Assembly: GCA_019217005.1 (NCBI GenBank)
Contig: JAHBNG010000063.1
Location: 1 to 64,000, forward strand
Direction of reading: 5' to 3'
From: Chloroflexi bacterium TSY
GTDB lineage: Bacteria; Chloroflexota; Anaerolineae; Caldilineales; Caldilineaceae
Length of the DNA: 64,000 nt
Numbering within the stretch: the first letter of the stretch is position 1; every line of letters starts with the position of its first letter. Under the pieces are notes generated by a model that saw only the letters and a program-made list of their open reading frames with translations, made no database searches and was not told where the DNA came from. The position numbers and the translations under genes were made by a program. Positions 18,180 through 27,598 of this stretch are shown in pieces.

Positions 18180-18689
18180 ATGAACACACAATCAAGTCGT
18201 CATGATGAGATTATAGCGAATTATGGAAAGTGCCCAAGCCAATTAGAGGCTGCACTTAGTAAATTGCCCGCAAGCAACCTTGATATTGGAGAAAGTGCCG
18301 AAAGTTGGACAATTCGGGAAATCGTCCATCACATTGCAGATGGAGACGATTTGTGGAAATCGTTTATCAAACAAGCCATTGGATACTCAGATGGCGAATT
18401 TTTCTTCAATTGGTATTGGCAAGCACCACAAGACGAATGGGTTATAAATTGGAACTATGAGGCGCGCTCGATTGAGCCATCACTTGCGATGTTTCGCGCC
18501 AATCGGACTCATATTGTGCAGCTAGTGAGACACACACCAGGGAGTATGGAAAAGCGTTTACGGGTTCGTTGGCCAACCGAAGTGGGTGAGCAAGCGGTGA
18601 GTGTTGCCTCGGTATTAGAAGGGCAAACACACCACGTGTTCGAGCATATCGCTGAAATTGGCAGAATTCGAGAAGCACATGGTGTTTGA
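18180..18689 (+). CDS. DinB-superfamily protein
   Basis: 169 residues, ATG 18180, 29 bases after the sulfatase. The four-helix DinB/YfiT pattern shows WTIREIVHHIADGD (first His ligand) and GQTHHVFEHIAEIGRIREAH (later His ligands), the likely metal triad. These proteins include metal-dependent thiol transferases; the substrate cannot be told. It is probably cotranscribed with the sulfatase. Confidence 0.82.
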   Translation: MNTQSSRHDEIIANYGKCPSQLEAALSKLPASNLDIGESAESWTIREIVHHIADGDDLWKSFIKQAIGYSDGEFFFNWYWQAPQDEWVINWNYEARSIEPSLAMFRANRTHIVQLVRHTPGSMEKRLRVRWPTEVGEQAVSVASVLEGQTHHVFEHIAEIGRIREAHGV

Positions 18690-18759
18690 TATAGCCATAG
18701 AAAGGAACCTCCACCATTTCCTATCAACAAGGATTGCGATTTATGATATACTTGGATCC

Positions 18760-18933
18760 ATGCCAGCAAAAGATATTCTCCATGATAGCGTAAAAACGGC
18801 CCTTCTGGTCTTAGCCGTTCCGAATGAAGTTTTCCAAACGCTCTTTCAAAGAAAGACAATTCAACGAGTTCTTGAACGCTATCAGGTCAACTTGATTGTC
18901 GTTGATCCCGAACAGGAGAGAGTCGTGTTATGA
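18760..18933 (+). pseudogene. xisH: XisH-like, in-frame internal deletion
   Basis: The frame begins MPAKDILHDSVKTAL, the conserved start of XisH (fdxN-element excision controlling factor). It jumps directly to LAVPNEVFQTLFQRKTIQRV...LIVVDPEQERVVL, the conserved C terminus. The middle of about 80 residues, which holds the putative PD-(D/E)XK-like core in full-length XisH, is missing although the frame is kept. Its TGA overlaps the xisI ATG (ATGA), the usual coupling of this pair. Confidence 0.75.
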
Positions 18934-19267
18934 CAAAAGTAGAACACTATCGACAACTGGTACAAGATATCCTTTTGGAATTGCTGAGTATCTGAATAAT
19001 CCGCATGATGCTCTGGAAATTCAGGCACTGCTTGATACTGTTCGAGACCATTATCAGTTAATGTTTGTGGGTTTTCGAGACAAGAAGCGTCAATTTGGTT
19101 GCCTTTTCCATGCTGACATCAAGAATGGAAAAATCTGGATTCAGCACGATAGCACGGATCTTGGCATTGGCAACGAATTTCTCAAACGCGGCGTCCCGAA
19201 AGAAGATATTGTCCTCCGCTACTACACAGCTGCCTTGCGTAAATATTCAGAATTCGCCGTTGCGTAA
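18930..19267 (+). pseudogene. xisI: XisI-like, frameshifted
   Basis: Begins MTKVEHYRQLVQDILL, shifts frame near 18975, and continues as LDTVRDHYQLMFVGF...GCLFHADIKNGKIWIQHDST and then GVPKEDIVLRYYTAALRKYS, the conserved XisI C-terminal body. XisI is the partner of XisH in cyanobacteria and Chloroflexota. Both partners are damaged here, so the pair is dead. Confidence 0.8.
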
Positions 19268-19292
19268 GGTATAGCCATTTCATGTCTGTATA

Positions 19293-19481
19293 GATGACCA
19301 GGTAAAATTTGTCCTCCGTATCCGCGGCTACTTTGCCTGGTCAGCATTTGATAACTACGAGTGGATTCTGGGTTACCGCCCCCACTTTGGTATCATCGGT
19401 GTGGATCGTACAACCCAGATTCGAACACCAAAACCAAGTGCCAAATGGCTAGGCAAGCTTGCCACGGCCAATCAACTATAA
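19293..19481 (+). pseudogene. GH1 beta-glucosidase C-terminal remnant
   Basis: A frame without its own start reads VLRIRGYFAWSAFDNYEWIL, then GYRPHFGIIGVD...TPKPSAKWL and a stop at 19481. This is the characteristic end of family 1 glycosidases, including the DNxEW substrate-binding loop and the RTPKxSAxW tail. About 85% of the gene is missing, with xisI sequence directly upstream. It marks a lost glycoside-degradation function next to the Opp-type transporter. Confidence 0.8.
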
Positions 19482-19546
19482 GGGATACCTCATATATGTT
19501 AGTAATGTCAACATCCAACAAATCTGACCCGACACCATTCTCTATC

Positions 19547-20569
19547 CTATTCGCGATTGATCCCCTGTAGGGCCAGCTCTTCGGCAAAGTGACAGGCTAC
19601 CTGATGTTGAGGTCCAACCGACTGCAGTTCAGGCGGCTCATTTGTACAGCGCTCTTGAGCATACTGGCAGCGAGGATGAAAGTAGCAGCCTGTCGGCGGA
19701 TTGGCTGGATCGGGCACATCCCCTTCCAGCACAATGCGTTGTGAGCGACGGCGTGGATCTGGATTGGGAACGGCAGAGAGCAACGCTTCTGTGTACGGAT
19801 GCTGCGGGCGGAGAAAGAGTTCTTTGGTGGGAGCAATTTCTACAATCTTGCCTACGTACATCACCGCAACCCGATTGCAGATATATTTGATCACGCTGAG
19901 ATCATGGGAAACAAAGAGGTAGGTTAGTTGAAATTGGGCCTGTAGATCTTTGAGAAGATTCAAGATTTGAGCACGTACCGAAACGTCGAGAGCTGAGACA
20001 GCCTCGTCTGCCACAACAAGCCGTGGATCCAGGGCTAACGCGCGGGCAATGCCGATCCGCTGCCGTTCTCCGCCGCTGAAAGCATGGGGATACCGCCGCA
20101 TATATTCCGGTCGCAACCCAGCCAGCTTGAGCAGTTCAGCAACTCGGTCCTCCAGATCTTTGCCCCGCATCCCGCGATTGACCTTAAGCGGTTCGCCCAC
20201 CAGCTCCAGGACCGGTAAACGTGGATTGAGAGAAGAAAACGGGTCCTGAAAAATCATGCGAATCTGCTGGCGATACGGAATCAATTCCTTTGTGGTTAGC
20301 TCTGCTAAGTCTACCGTTTCGCCATTGACATCGTGCTAGAGAATCCGCCCCGCAGTTGGATCCAACACACGCAGCACACAGCGCCCTGTGGTCGTCTTAC
20401 CACAGCCACTCTCGCCCACCAATCCCAGCGTTTCGCCTGCCCGAATCTGAAAGTTGACGTCGTCCACTGCGCGCACATAGCCTACGGTGCGCCGGAAGAA
20501 GCCCGCCTGGATGGGGAAATGCATGCGCAGGTTCTGGATGTCGAGCAGAATGTCGTTTTCGGATGAGGC
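19547..20569 (-). CDS. oppF: Opp/Dpp ABC transporter ATPase OppF-type with internal amber codon
   Basis: 341 codons from ATG 20569 to 19547 in one frame, interrupted only by TAG at 20336-20338 (codon 78, in GRIL-stop-HDVNGE). Walker A is GESGCGKTT, the signature is [10 protein letters not shown], Walker B LVVADE, and the C-terminal oligopeptide-transporter extension has GCYFHPRC...CTNEPP. The stop lies between Walker A and the Q loop, so termination gives a useless 77-residue piece. It is either a nonsense mutation, a sequence error or readthrough. It starts 4 bases after oppD. Confidence 0.85.
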
Positions 20570-20573
20570 CATG

Positions 20574-21611
20574 TCAGATACGGATATGATTCTTCTGGTC
20601 GTCATAAAGGAGGCAGCGCACTTCGCGCGCCGCGCCAAGCGAAACGCGGGGCGGCACCGTCTCTTCGCAGCGGCCCAAAATGATCTCAGAGCACCGAGTG
20701 CTAAAGGGACAACCCAACGGTCGATTGAAGGGATCGGGGACCATGCCGCGAATGGAATCGAGTCGGCCCTCGTCCTCGAAGTCGAGCTTGGGGATGGAGC
20801 GCAGTAGCGCCTGAGTATAAGGGTGCTTGGGATCGAAAAAGATGGAGTCTACATCGCCTCGCTCGGCCACTTGCCCCAGATACATGACGACCACGTGGTC
20901 GGCCATTTCGGCTACCACGCCCAGATCGTGGGTAATGAGCATAATGCCCATGCCATACTCCTGTTGCAGCTCGCGCAGTAGTTCCATGATCTGCGCCTGG
21001 GTCGTCACGTCTACAGCCGTGGTCGGCTCATCTGCAATCAGGAGGCTGGGATTGCATGAGAGGGCCATCGCAATCATCACACGCTGACGCATCCCACCAC
21101 TCAACTGGAAGGGATAAGCGTCAAAGTTTTGGGCTGGGCGTGGGATCCCAACACGCTGTAGTAGCTCAATGGAACGAGATTTTGCCTCATCGTTAGACAA
21201 GCCCAAGTGCAGCATGATCGCTTCAGCAATCTGGTCGCCCACAGTGTGAATAGGGCTAAGCGACGTCATTGGCTCCTGGAAGATCATAGCAATGTCTTTG
21301 CCGCGAATGCTGCGCAGATGGCGACTATTGGCCCGCATTGCGGCCAAGTCTACCACCGTGCTGCTGTTACCATTGCGCTCATCTGCCTGATGAAAGAGAA
21401 TCTCACCAGCCACAATGCGCCCTGGAGAATCAACAATTTGTAAAATCGATTGGGCCATCACGCTCTTGCCACAGCCACTCTCTCCCACAACACAAAGCGT
21501 GCGGTTGCGATAGAGTTCAAAATCAACGCCATCTACAGCTTTAACAATCCCCTCATCCAAGAAGAAGTGGGTGTGGAGGCCTTTGATTTCCAATAACAGT
21601 TCGACTGACAT
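20574..21611 (-). CDS. oppD: Opp/Dpp ABC transporter ATPase OppD-type
   Basis: 345 residues. Walker [17 protein letters not shown] loop [10 protein letters not shown], signature [12 protein letters not shown], Walker [10 protein letters not shown] and switch His THDLGVV are all intact. The C-terminal oligopeptide domain carries GCPFSTRC...GRCEE with the cysteine pattern seen in this subfamily, some of which bind an iron-sulfur cluster. It energises uptake through OppB/OppC together with OppF. Confidence 0.93.
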   Translation of the reverse strand: MSVELLLEIKGLHTHFFLDEGIVKAVDGVDFELYRNRTLCVVGESGCGKSVMAQSILQIVDSPGRIVAGEILFHQADERNGNSSTVVDLAAMRANSRHLRSIRGKDIAMIFQEPMTSLSPIHTVGDQIAEAIMLHLGLSNDEAKSRSIELLQRVGIPRPAQNFDAYPFQLSGGMRQRVMIAMALSCNPSLLIADEPTTAVDVTTQAQIMELLRELQQEYGMGIMLITHDLGVVAEMADHVVVMYLGQVAERGDVDSIFFDPKHPYTQALLRSIPKLDFEDEGRLDSIRGMVPDPFNRPLGCPFSTRCSEIILGRCEETVPPRVSLGAAREVRCLLYDDQKNHIRI

Positions 21612-22020
21612 GTCTCTACATCAATACCCTTCAGCGCACCAACCTTAGAAATGGGAATTTAATAACTTGTACAGTGTGTGTGAGATTAGAGACTGAGAGA
21701 TTAGAGATTACAAGGGCCGAATCTCTCTATCTAATCTCACAATCTCCAATTGTCCAAGTTATTTACGGCTCATTCCTTAGTACACTTGGGCGCACGTACT
21801 ACGGCGGTTATTGTCGTCAATCACCTCTGGTGGGTGGCTTGGAGATTTATACGCGTATTTGCGCTGGAATGTACTAGCGAAGCTACGCCTCAAACCGACG
21901 AGTAGCCTGGTCATGGTGGATGGTTGATAGTAGATGATGACATATGTAACGATCCACTATCAACCATCCGCCATCCACAAAACTTGACTCATTTGTACGG
22001 ATTTCTCTATATGAAGATTC
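21612..22020. repeat. 409-bp gap in opp operon with two hairpin repeats
   Basis: No gene is seen between oppC and oppD. TGAGATTAGA at 21681 pairs with TAATCTCA near 21739 and AGAGATT with AATCTCT, forming one stem. GGATGGTTGATAGT near 21918 pairs with ACTATCAACCATCC near 21956, forming a second. Both are built of short repeated words. Such a large gap inside an operon is unusual and may reduce oppD/oppF expression. Confidence 0.65.
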
Positions 22021-23161
22021 CTAGTGAGCATACGGATCCGCGGCATCACGTAATCCGTCGCCTAGAAAGTTGAGTGCTAGCACAGCCACTAGTACGGCAA
22101 TGCCAGGAGCCAGCAGCCAAGGCGCAGTGGCAACGGAGCGTACATTTTGGGCTTCCTGCAAAAGCACACCCCAACTAACGATTGGCGCACGCAGGCCCAG
22201 CCCCAGAAAGCTGAGCGACGTTTCAGCCAAGATCATGCTCGGGATCGCCAGCGTGAGCGAGGCGATGATATGACTCAAGAATGACGGTACCATATGCCGC
22301 CAGATGATGCGCATTTCACTAACGCAATCGAGCCGGGCTGCGGTGATGAAATCTTCTGTGCGCAACGCCAGAAAGCGACCGCGCACCACGCGCGCCAGTC
22401 CAGTCCAGCCAATAAACGAGAGAATGATGGTAATACCAAAATAGATGCGCAGCGGCGACCAGTTGCTGGGAAGCGCAGCGGCCAATCCCAGCCAGAGTGG
22501 TATGGTTGGGATTGAGCGAATGAACTCGATAATGCGTTGGATCATATTGTCTACACCGCCGCCATAGTAGCCGGAAATCCCTCCCAACAAAATCCCGAGA
22601 AAAAAGCTGAGCGCTACGCCCACCAGCCCAATGGACATAGAGATGCGCGTGCCGTGCAGCAAGCGACTGAGAACGTCTCGTCCCAGTTTGTCTGCTCCCA
22701 GCAGATACATGGGCGCATCGGGATCTTCGGGACCGATCAGGTGGATGTTGGATTCAAAGAGGCCGAGCAGCTTATAGGGTGCACCTTCGACCAAAAATCC
22801 AACATAATGCCTGGTCTCCTCATCGACCGCAAAGACGCGCCGCAGCGCCTCTTGCTCGATCTCTACTTTGTCGCCGTTGACGTATGGGTTAAATTGTCGA
22901 CCCTCTGATGTCTCTTCAAAAAAGCGTAGGGGTTGGGGTGGCGCATAGGTGAACTTGGCAGAAAAGGTGTCAGTAGGAAAAGGGGCCAGAAATTCAGCAA
23001 ATAGGGCAACGAGATAAATTAGGATTGTCACTATGCCCCCCCAACATGGCTAATCGGTGCTTGCGAAAGCGCCACCACATCAACTGCCACTGGGTGGCCA
23101 CCCCGATCCGATCGGGTCGATTCGTGCTGGGTGCTGCGGCAGTTGAAATACTAAACAGCAT
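22021..23161 (-). CDS. oppC: Opp/Dpp permease OppC-type, homopolymer frameshift
   Basis: The start at 23161 gives MLFSISTAAAPSTNRPDRIG and WWRFRKHRLAMLGG. One extra base in a run of seven C (23036-23042) breaks the frame, and the rest reads on as IVTILIYLVALFAEF. With one base fewer the gene is 379 codons. The long periplasmic loop (about 60-150) contains the LLGADKLGRDVLSR motif, then four or five membrane segments, with the EAA loop near EDFITAARLDCVSEMRIIWR. The frameshift could be an assembly error, slippage or phase variation. Confidence 0.85.
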
Positions 23162-23174
23162 AGTAATTCCTTCT

Positions 23175-23498
23175 CTTACTTTGGCTCATCTACCAGAAAA
23201 GTGAGTTGAGCTCGAAAGGGTATCTATCCGAATTCACACTTTTCGGAGATGAGCGCTTACTTTGGCTCATCTACCAGAAAAGTGAGTTGAGCTCGAAAGG
23301 GTATCTATCCGAATTCACACTTTTCGGAGATGAGCGCTTACTTTGGCTCATCTACCAGAAAAGTGAGTTGAGCTCGAAAGGGTATCTATCCGAATTCACA
23401 CTTTTCGGAGATGAGCGCTTACTTTGGCTCATCTACCAGAAAAGTGAGTTGAGCTCGAAAGGGTATCTGTCCGAATTCACACTTTTCGGAGATGAGCA
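23175..23498. repeat. Four tandem copies of an 81-bp unit
   Basis: The unit starts CTTACTTTGGCTCATCTACC and repeats at 23175, 23256, 23337 and 23418. The fourth copy differs at two bases that I see. Within each unit GCTCATCTACCAGAAAAGTG is imperfectly inverted as CACTTTTCGGAGATGAGC, so each can fold into a hairpin. The array ends directly at the oppB stop (23500). The arms carry TCCGAAAAGTG-like ends as in MITE family B, suggesting an amplified palindromic element. Confidence 0.9.
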
Positions 23499-23499
23499 C

Positions 23500-24489
23500 T
23501 TACTTTTCAAACCGTATACGCGGATCCAACCATGCCAGCAATATATCAGAGATGAGCGTCCCAACAACCGTTAATATCCCCAACATCAAGATAAAGCTAC
23601 CTGCCAAATACATATCCTGGGCAATCAACGCGCGGAGCAAGAGTGGCCCCGTGGTCGGCAAACTGAGCACCACCGAGACAATCGTAGAACCCGAGACCAG
23701 TACCGGCAGCGTCCAGCCAATCGTGCTAACAAAAGGGTTGAGCGCGATCCGCACTGGATACTTGAGCAACAGCCTGGTTTCGGAAAGACCCTTGGCGCGC
23801 GCCGTCTTCACGTAGGGCTTGCGCAGTTCATCCAGCAAATTGGCGCGCATGATACGAATCAGACCGGCGGTCCCTGCCGTGCCCAAGATGACAACGGGAA
23901 TCCAGATGTGGCCCAACAGATCCTTGATTCTGGCCCAACTCCAGGGTGCATCCACAAACTCAGACGAAAAGAGTCCCCCCACGCTTTGATTGAAGTATTT
24001 GAATGATACATACATTAGGATCAGGGCCAGGAGAAAGTTGGGGATGGCCAGCCCGATGAAGCCAATCGTGGTGAAGAGATAGTCACCAATCGAGTATTGC
24101 CGCACCGCCGAATAGATGCCGATGGGGAAGGCCACCAGCCACGTCACCAGCAGCGTACTAAGCGAAAGGACGACCGTCAATCCTAATCGATCCCAGAGCA
24201 GATATTTGACCGGCAACTCCCACTCAAAGGACTGTCCAAAGTCGCCACGCAGGAGAATTCCCGAAATCCACTTATAGTATTGAACATAAATTGGCTGGCC
24301 CAGTCCATATCGCCGCTTCAACGCCGCGATCACGTCCTCTTCCACCAGATCACCGCTGGCCGAAAGCTGCGCCACCACCGTCGTCAGGTAGTCACCCGGC
24401 GGTAGCTGGATGATCATAAACGAAACCACCGAAATCACGATGATGGTGGGAATCATATAGAAGAGGCGACGCAGGATGAATTGAAGCAT
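23500..24489 (-). CDS. oppB: Opp/Dpp permease OppB-type
   Basis: 329 residues. The start is LQFILRRLFYMIPTIIVISV, the conserved first membrane segment of OppB/DppB, followed by FMIIQLPPGDYL and later GFIGLAIPNFLLALILMYVS. The EAA loop is RANLLDELRKPYVKTARAKG and the C terminus ends LLAWLDPRIRFEK. Six membrane segments are expected. It forms the channel with OppC. Its large loop and the SBP length (679 aa) resemble systems that import oligosaccharides as well as peptides. Confidence 0.93.
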   Translation of the reverse strand: MLQFILRRLFYMIPTIIVISVVSFMIIQLPPGDYLTTVVAQLSASGDLVEEDVIAALKRRYGLGQPIYVQYYKWISGILLRGDFGQSFEWELPVKYLLWDRLGLTVVLSLSTLLVTWLVAFPIGIYSAVRQYSIGDYLFTTIGFIGLAIPNFLLALILMYVSFKYFNQSVGGLFSSEFVDAPWSWARIKDLLGHIWIPVVILGTAGTAGLIRIMRANLLDELRKPYVKTARAKGLSETRLLLKYPVRIALNPFVSTIGWTLPVLVSGSTIVSVVLSLPTTGPLLLRALIAQDMYLAGSFILMLGILTVVGTLISDILLAWLDPRIRFEK

Positions 24490-24492
24490 CTG

Positions 24493-24622
24493 TGGTGGCT
24501 AGTTGCTGGTGGTTAGTTGCTGGCGGCTGGTTGCTGGTGGCTAGTTGCTGGTGGCTAGTTGCTGGTGGCTAGTTGCTGACAGACAACCAATAACGAGCAA
24601 CCAATAACCAACTACCAATAAC
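24493..24622. repeat. 14-bp tandem repeat and inverted counterpart
   Basis: GGCTAGTTGCTGGT is repeated about six times with slight variation (24493-24580). It is followed by AACCAATAAC-type words (24584-24622) that can pair back to it. It fills the gap between the binding-protein gene and oppB and could act as an mRNA stabilising or attenuating hairpin that sets the ratio of binding protein to permease. Confidence 0.75.
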
Positions 24623-24625
24623 CGA

Positions 24626-26665
24626 TTACTGTTCTATGTAATACTGTTCCGGATTCGTCTGGGCTGGCGCAGCCGATACGTGCCACTGCCAAACGCTTGC
24701 GGGGACATTTTTGAAGTTGTTGCGCACGATTCCATAGCCCTGATAGTACTTGGTGAGACCCATGACCCAGAACTCATCGGCAGCAATTTGCAGGATTTCG
24801 TTCATAATCTCATCCTGGCGGTCGGCATCCACAGTGATCTGTAGTTCGTCGTAGAGTGCCTGTTGGCGCTGTGCAGCTTCAGGTGGTTCATCGCCCTTTT
24901 CGCCACCGCTACGCCACCAATCGGCCCACGCTACGCCAAAGAGCGATTCGGTGCTAAAAGGCATGTACGAGCGGGGGTCCATGACCAGTGCAATACCATC
25001 AGCCCCAGTCCAGACGATCACGTCGTGCTCGTAGGCGGCTTTGCGTTCATAGAAGAGAGAACGCTCGATCACTTTGACGTTCGACTCGATGCCCAGGTCC
25101 GCCCAGTAGCCGCTGACCAATTCCATGATCTCGGCCCACGGTTCAAAGGCCGCAATCACGTCAATGGTAAAGCTGAGCTTCCCGCCATCTGGTCGCAGCC
25201 GAATCCCATCATCGCCCCGCTCCAAGCCCAACCCGTCCAGTAGAGCATTCGCCTGTTCCACGTCGTACTCGGTGTACTGATAGGCAAGCTGTTCATTGTA
25301 CCAGGGCGAGCTATCCAGCGGCGCAGGTTGACGCGGCTCACCGTCGCCCACGTAGATAGCATCGATGATTTCTTGTCGATCGAAGCCTAAAGAGAGCGCC
25401 ACGCGGAAGTCCTTTTCGTTAAAGATTTCACGCAGTACCGGATCGGTGTGGCTCAGGTTAAAGCCAATAGAAACCGGCGTCTCCCAGGCGTATTCAACCG
25501 TGAAGAAATCGTAATCACCATCTGCCTTACTGTCGAAAAAGACGGCTTTATTGCCCGGTGTCGCAATGTGACGATCCATCATATCGATCTCGCCGGAGAG
25601 AGCGCTCAAGACCAAGACATCCACATTTTCCACAATGGGATAGATCAGCTTGTCGATGTAAGGAAGCTGGTTGCCTTCTGCGTCAACCTTCCAGTAGTAA
25701 GGATTGCGCTCAGCAACCAGTTGCGTCGCTGAAGTTGCCGGCGTCGTGGCCACCCAGGGATAGACGGTCGGCAGATCGACGTTGTTCATATGATTGAGCT
25801 TGTTGCGGAAGAGGTCCACCCAATCCTTCAGGCCTAGCTCTGCCACTGCAGCCTCGGCCCCCTCTTGATCAAACTCAATGTGCCACTGCTGCATGTAGTG
25901 GGCGGGAACATAGGGATACTGGCTGCCCAGTTGGCGCAAGAAAAGGCCGTGAGGGGCGGCAAAGGAGAACTTGACCGTAAAGTCATCGAGCTTTTCGACG
26001 GTACCGAGTTCACCACCGGGACGCATCCAAAGGGGCTTGACCGGCGTCAATTCGTCATTCAAAATCTGGTGTTCATACCAGAACATGACATCATCTGCCG
26101 TGAAGGGCGCACCATCCGACCAGCGCATGCCCTCGCGTAGGGTAAAGGTAAACTCCTGGCCATCGTCAGATACCTCAACGTTTTTAGCCACATTGGGAAT
26201 CGTCTCCGTCAGATCAGGGGTCCAGCGCATCATCGGTTCATAGGCCATGGTTCGGCGCACCCAAGCACCATCGGCCTGCCCCAACAACCCAGAACGCCAC
26301 GTGCCGCCATACTGCCCGATACTGTCCGTTACTGACACGACCATGGGGTCTAGAGGCAAACGCTCTTCGAGGGGTGGCAATTCGCCAGATGCGACCAACG
26401 CGGCAAGTGCAGGTGCTTCCTTGCTGTCACCAGCTGCAGCTGTATCGTCTGCAGCCGCCGTCTCGCCAGAATCTGCATCGTCTGCAGCCGCTTCATCACT
26501 TGACTCCTCTTCCGCAGACTCGACGTTGGACTCGAAGATATCGGGCTCTGCCTCACCACCACAGGCAGCAACTATCCCCAGCATCAGCAACGCGACCAGC
26601 AACAGAGCGGTCATACGCCACCCGTGGACGTGCTGCCGGGTCTTACAGTTCCGTGTCTTTAGCAT
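24626..26665 (-). CDS. ABC substrate-binding lipoprotein, SBP_bac_5 family
   Basis: 679 residues, ATG 26665 after AAGGAG. The signal segment TALLLVALLMLGIVAACGG has lipobox VAAC. A Glu/Asp/Ala-rich linker follows to about residue 85. The SBP_bac_5 body has FTFTLREGMRWSDGAPFTAD, the family signature, and VALSLGFDRQEII later. The size and divergent sequence fit the group that binds long peptides or oligosaccharides. It is the first gene of the minus-strand operon continuing with oppB, oppC, oppD and oppF. Confidence 0.92.
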   Translation of the reverse strand: MLKTRNCKTRQHVHGWRMTALLLVALLMLGIVAACGGEAEPDIFESNVESAEEESSDEAAADDADSGETAAADDTAAAGDSKEAPALAALVASGELPPLEERLPLDPMVVSVTDSIGQYGGTWRSGLLGQADGAWVRRTMAYEPMMRWTPDLTETIPNVAKNVEVSDDGQEFTFTLREGMRWSDGAPFTADDVMFWYEHQILNDELTPVKPLWMRPGGELGTVEKLDDFTVKFSFAAPHGLFLRQLGSQYPYVPAHYMQQWHIEFDQEGAEAAVAELGLKDWVDLFRNKLNHMNNVDLPTVYPWVATTPATSATQLVAERNPYYWKVDAEGNQLPYIDKLIYPIVENVDVLVLSALSGEIDMMDRHIATPGNKAVFFDSKADGDYDFFTVEYAWETPVSIGFNLSHTDPVLREIFNEKDFRVALSLGFDRQEIIDAIYVGDGEPRQPAPLDSSPWYNEQLAYQYTEYDVEQANALLDGLGLERGDDGIRLRPDGGKLSFTIDVIAAFEPWAEIMELVSGYWADLGIESNVKVIERSLFYERKAAYEHDVIVWTGADGIALVMDPRSYMPFSTESLFGVAWADWWRSGGEKGDEPPEAAQRQQALYDELQITVDADRQDEIMNEILQIAADEFWVMGLTKYYQGYGIVRNNFKNVPASVWQWHVSAAPAQTNPEQYYIEQ

Positions 26666-26684
26666 AGTCTCTCTCCTTTGTTTC

Positions 26685-26763
26685 GAGTGTGTACCACAAA
26701 GAGTGTAAATGGACGCCGCTCAGTCAGAGAATCGACTGCATTTACACACTTTGGGACACACTC
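26685..26763. mobile_element. MITE family D, copy 1 (about 79 bp)
   Basis: GAGTGTGTACCACAAAG at the left is matched in inverted form by CTTTGGGACACACTC at the right, with GTGTAAATG / CATTTACAC inside. CCTTTGTTT flanks both sides (26675-26683, 26764-26772), a probable 9-bp duplication. It lies right upstream of the binding-protein gene, between its ribosome site and the promoter region. It resembles 43437-43513. Confidence 0.7.
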
Positions 26764-26772
26764 CCTTTGTTT

Positions 26773-27598
26773 TCCGATTCGGATATTGTCCCGAATATCG
26801 GTCTGATGTAGGGAATGCCAGCGATAGTAGAACAAGTTGGCTACATTCACCAGCCTGAAAATTTAATTCGAGCAACTTTAAAGCGCGACGAATGCGTCTC
26901 AACGTGGCAGATACATTATAAGTTGTACTTGAGGAGTTAGAAATTATTGGGGGAAAAACATACCGAAAACTTCCCGGCAAAATCACCAATTTTCTATTAC
27001 AGCATTTTGGAGCTTGACATCGGTAAGTTGCAACACATCATAGCCTAAATTGGTAGACACAGTAGATCCAAATTTCAGGTTTTGAGAGAGAATTCTGGCT
27101 AAACAGTTGACATAAATACAAATTTGCCGGTCGATATCTAGTTTTTGCGTTAGATTTGGGCGATTTTCAGATATGAAATAGGTTGTTTTCTGTAACCGAA
27201 ATCTGAATAAATGACTCCAAAATCCCTGCAATCTCGACTGAAAATCGCCCAAAACGCCAAATTTGGATCTACTGAGACAAGTCAAACAAGCAAGAGAAAT
27301 TTGAACCAGCAATTTCGAATTGGAAACGATCCATTCGTGCTCCAGGAGAGCCACGGGCCAAATGGGGGAGCGAACAAACCGAACAGTACAGACATCGATG
27401 TGATAAAATGGTACAGAGACTGTCACCCGGAACGGCCTCACCTGACCCTCACTGACAACTCGTGACTGCGCCCGCGCCATAAAAGTCCGGTTGTATAAAA
27501 GATTCGCTAATGGTATCATTTAATATCAACAGGGTGTCAAATTGCGCACGAGTGTGCACCACTGAATCGTGCCAATATTTCTTACGGGAGGAACCCTT
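26773..27598. other. Gene-free stretch with decayed coding scraps
   Basis: Between the opp operon and the PhyH genes only the 215-bp MITE (27060-27274) is clear. On the plus strand 26890-26995 contains RMRLNVADT and VVLEELEIIGGKTYRKLPGK in one frame with stops, probably a gene tail. On the minus strand 27280-27519 is open (VTVSVPFYHIDVCTVRFVRS), perhaps the N-terminal part of a regulator broken by the MITE. I cannot name either. The promoter of the PhyH gene must lie near 27500-27570. Confidence 0.4.
27060..27274 (-). mobile_element. MITE family E, copy 1 (215 bp)
   Basis: The ends are CAGTAGATCCAAATTT and AAATTTGGATCTACTG. The 5-bp target duplication is AGACA (27055-27059, 27275-27279). It is nearly identical in inverted orientation to the copies at 47755-47969 and 62200-62414, all exactly 215 bp. 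An inner inverted pair GCGATTTTCAG / CTGAAAATCGC lies under the ends. One frame is open from end to end. Confidence 0.95.

Noticed and set aside
23175..23498. CRISPR array in the 81-bp repeats
   Set aside because: The whole unit repeats without variable spacers, and there are no cas genes.
23206..23574. Repeat protein of 122 residues reading through the 81-bp array
   Set aside because: It has no ribosome site, overlaps oppB on the other strand, and exists only because 81 is a multiple of three.
24493..24622. CRISPR or coding repeat in the 14-bp tandem words
   Set aside because: The period is too short, there are no spacers, and it lies between a stop and a start codon of operon genes.
26983..27519. 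178-residue gene on the minus strand
   Set aside because: About 72 residues come from MITE E; the rest has no clear family or ribosome site.
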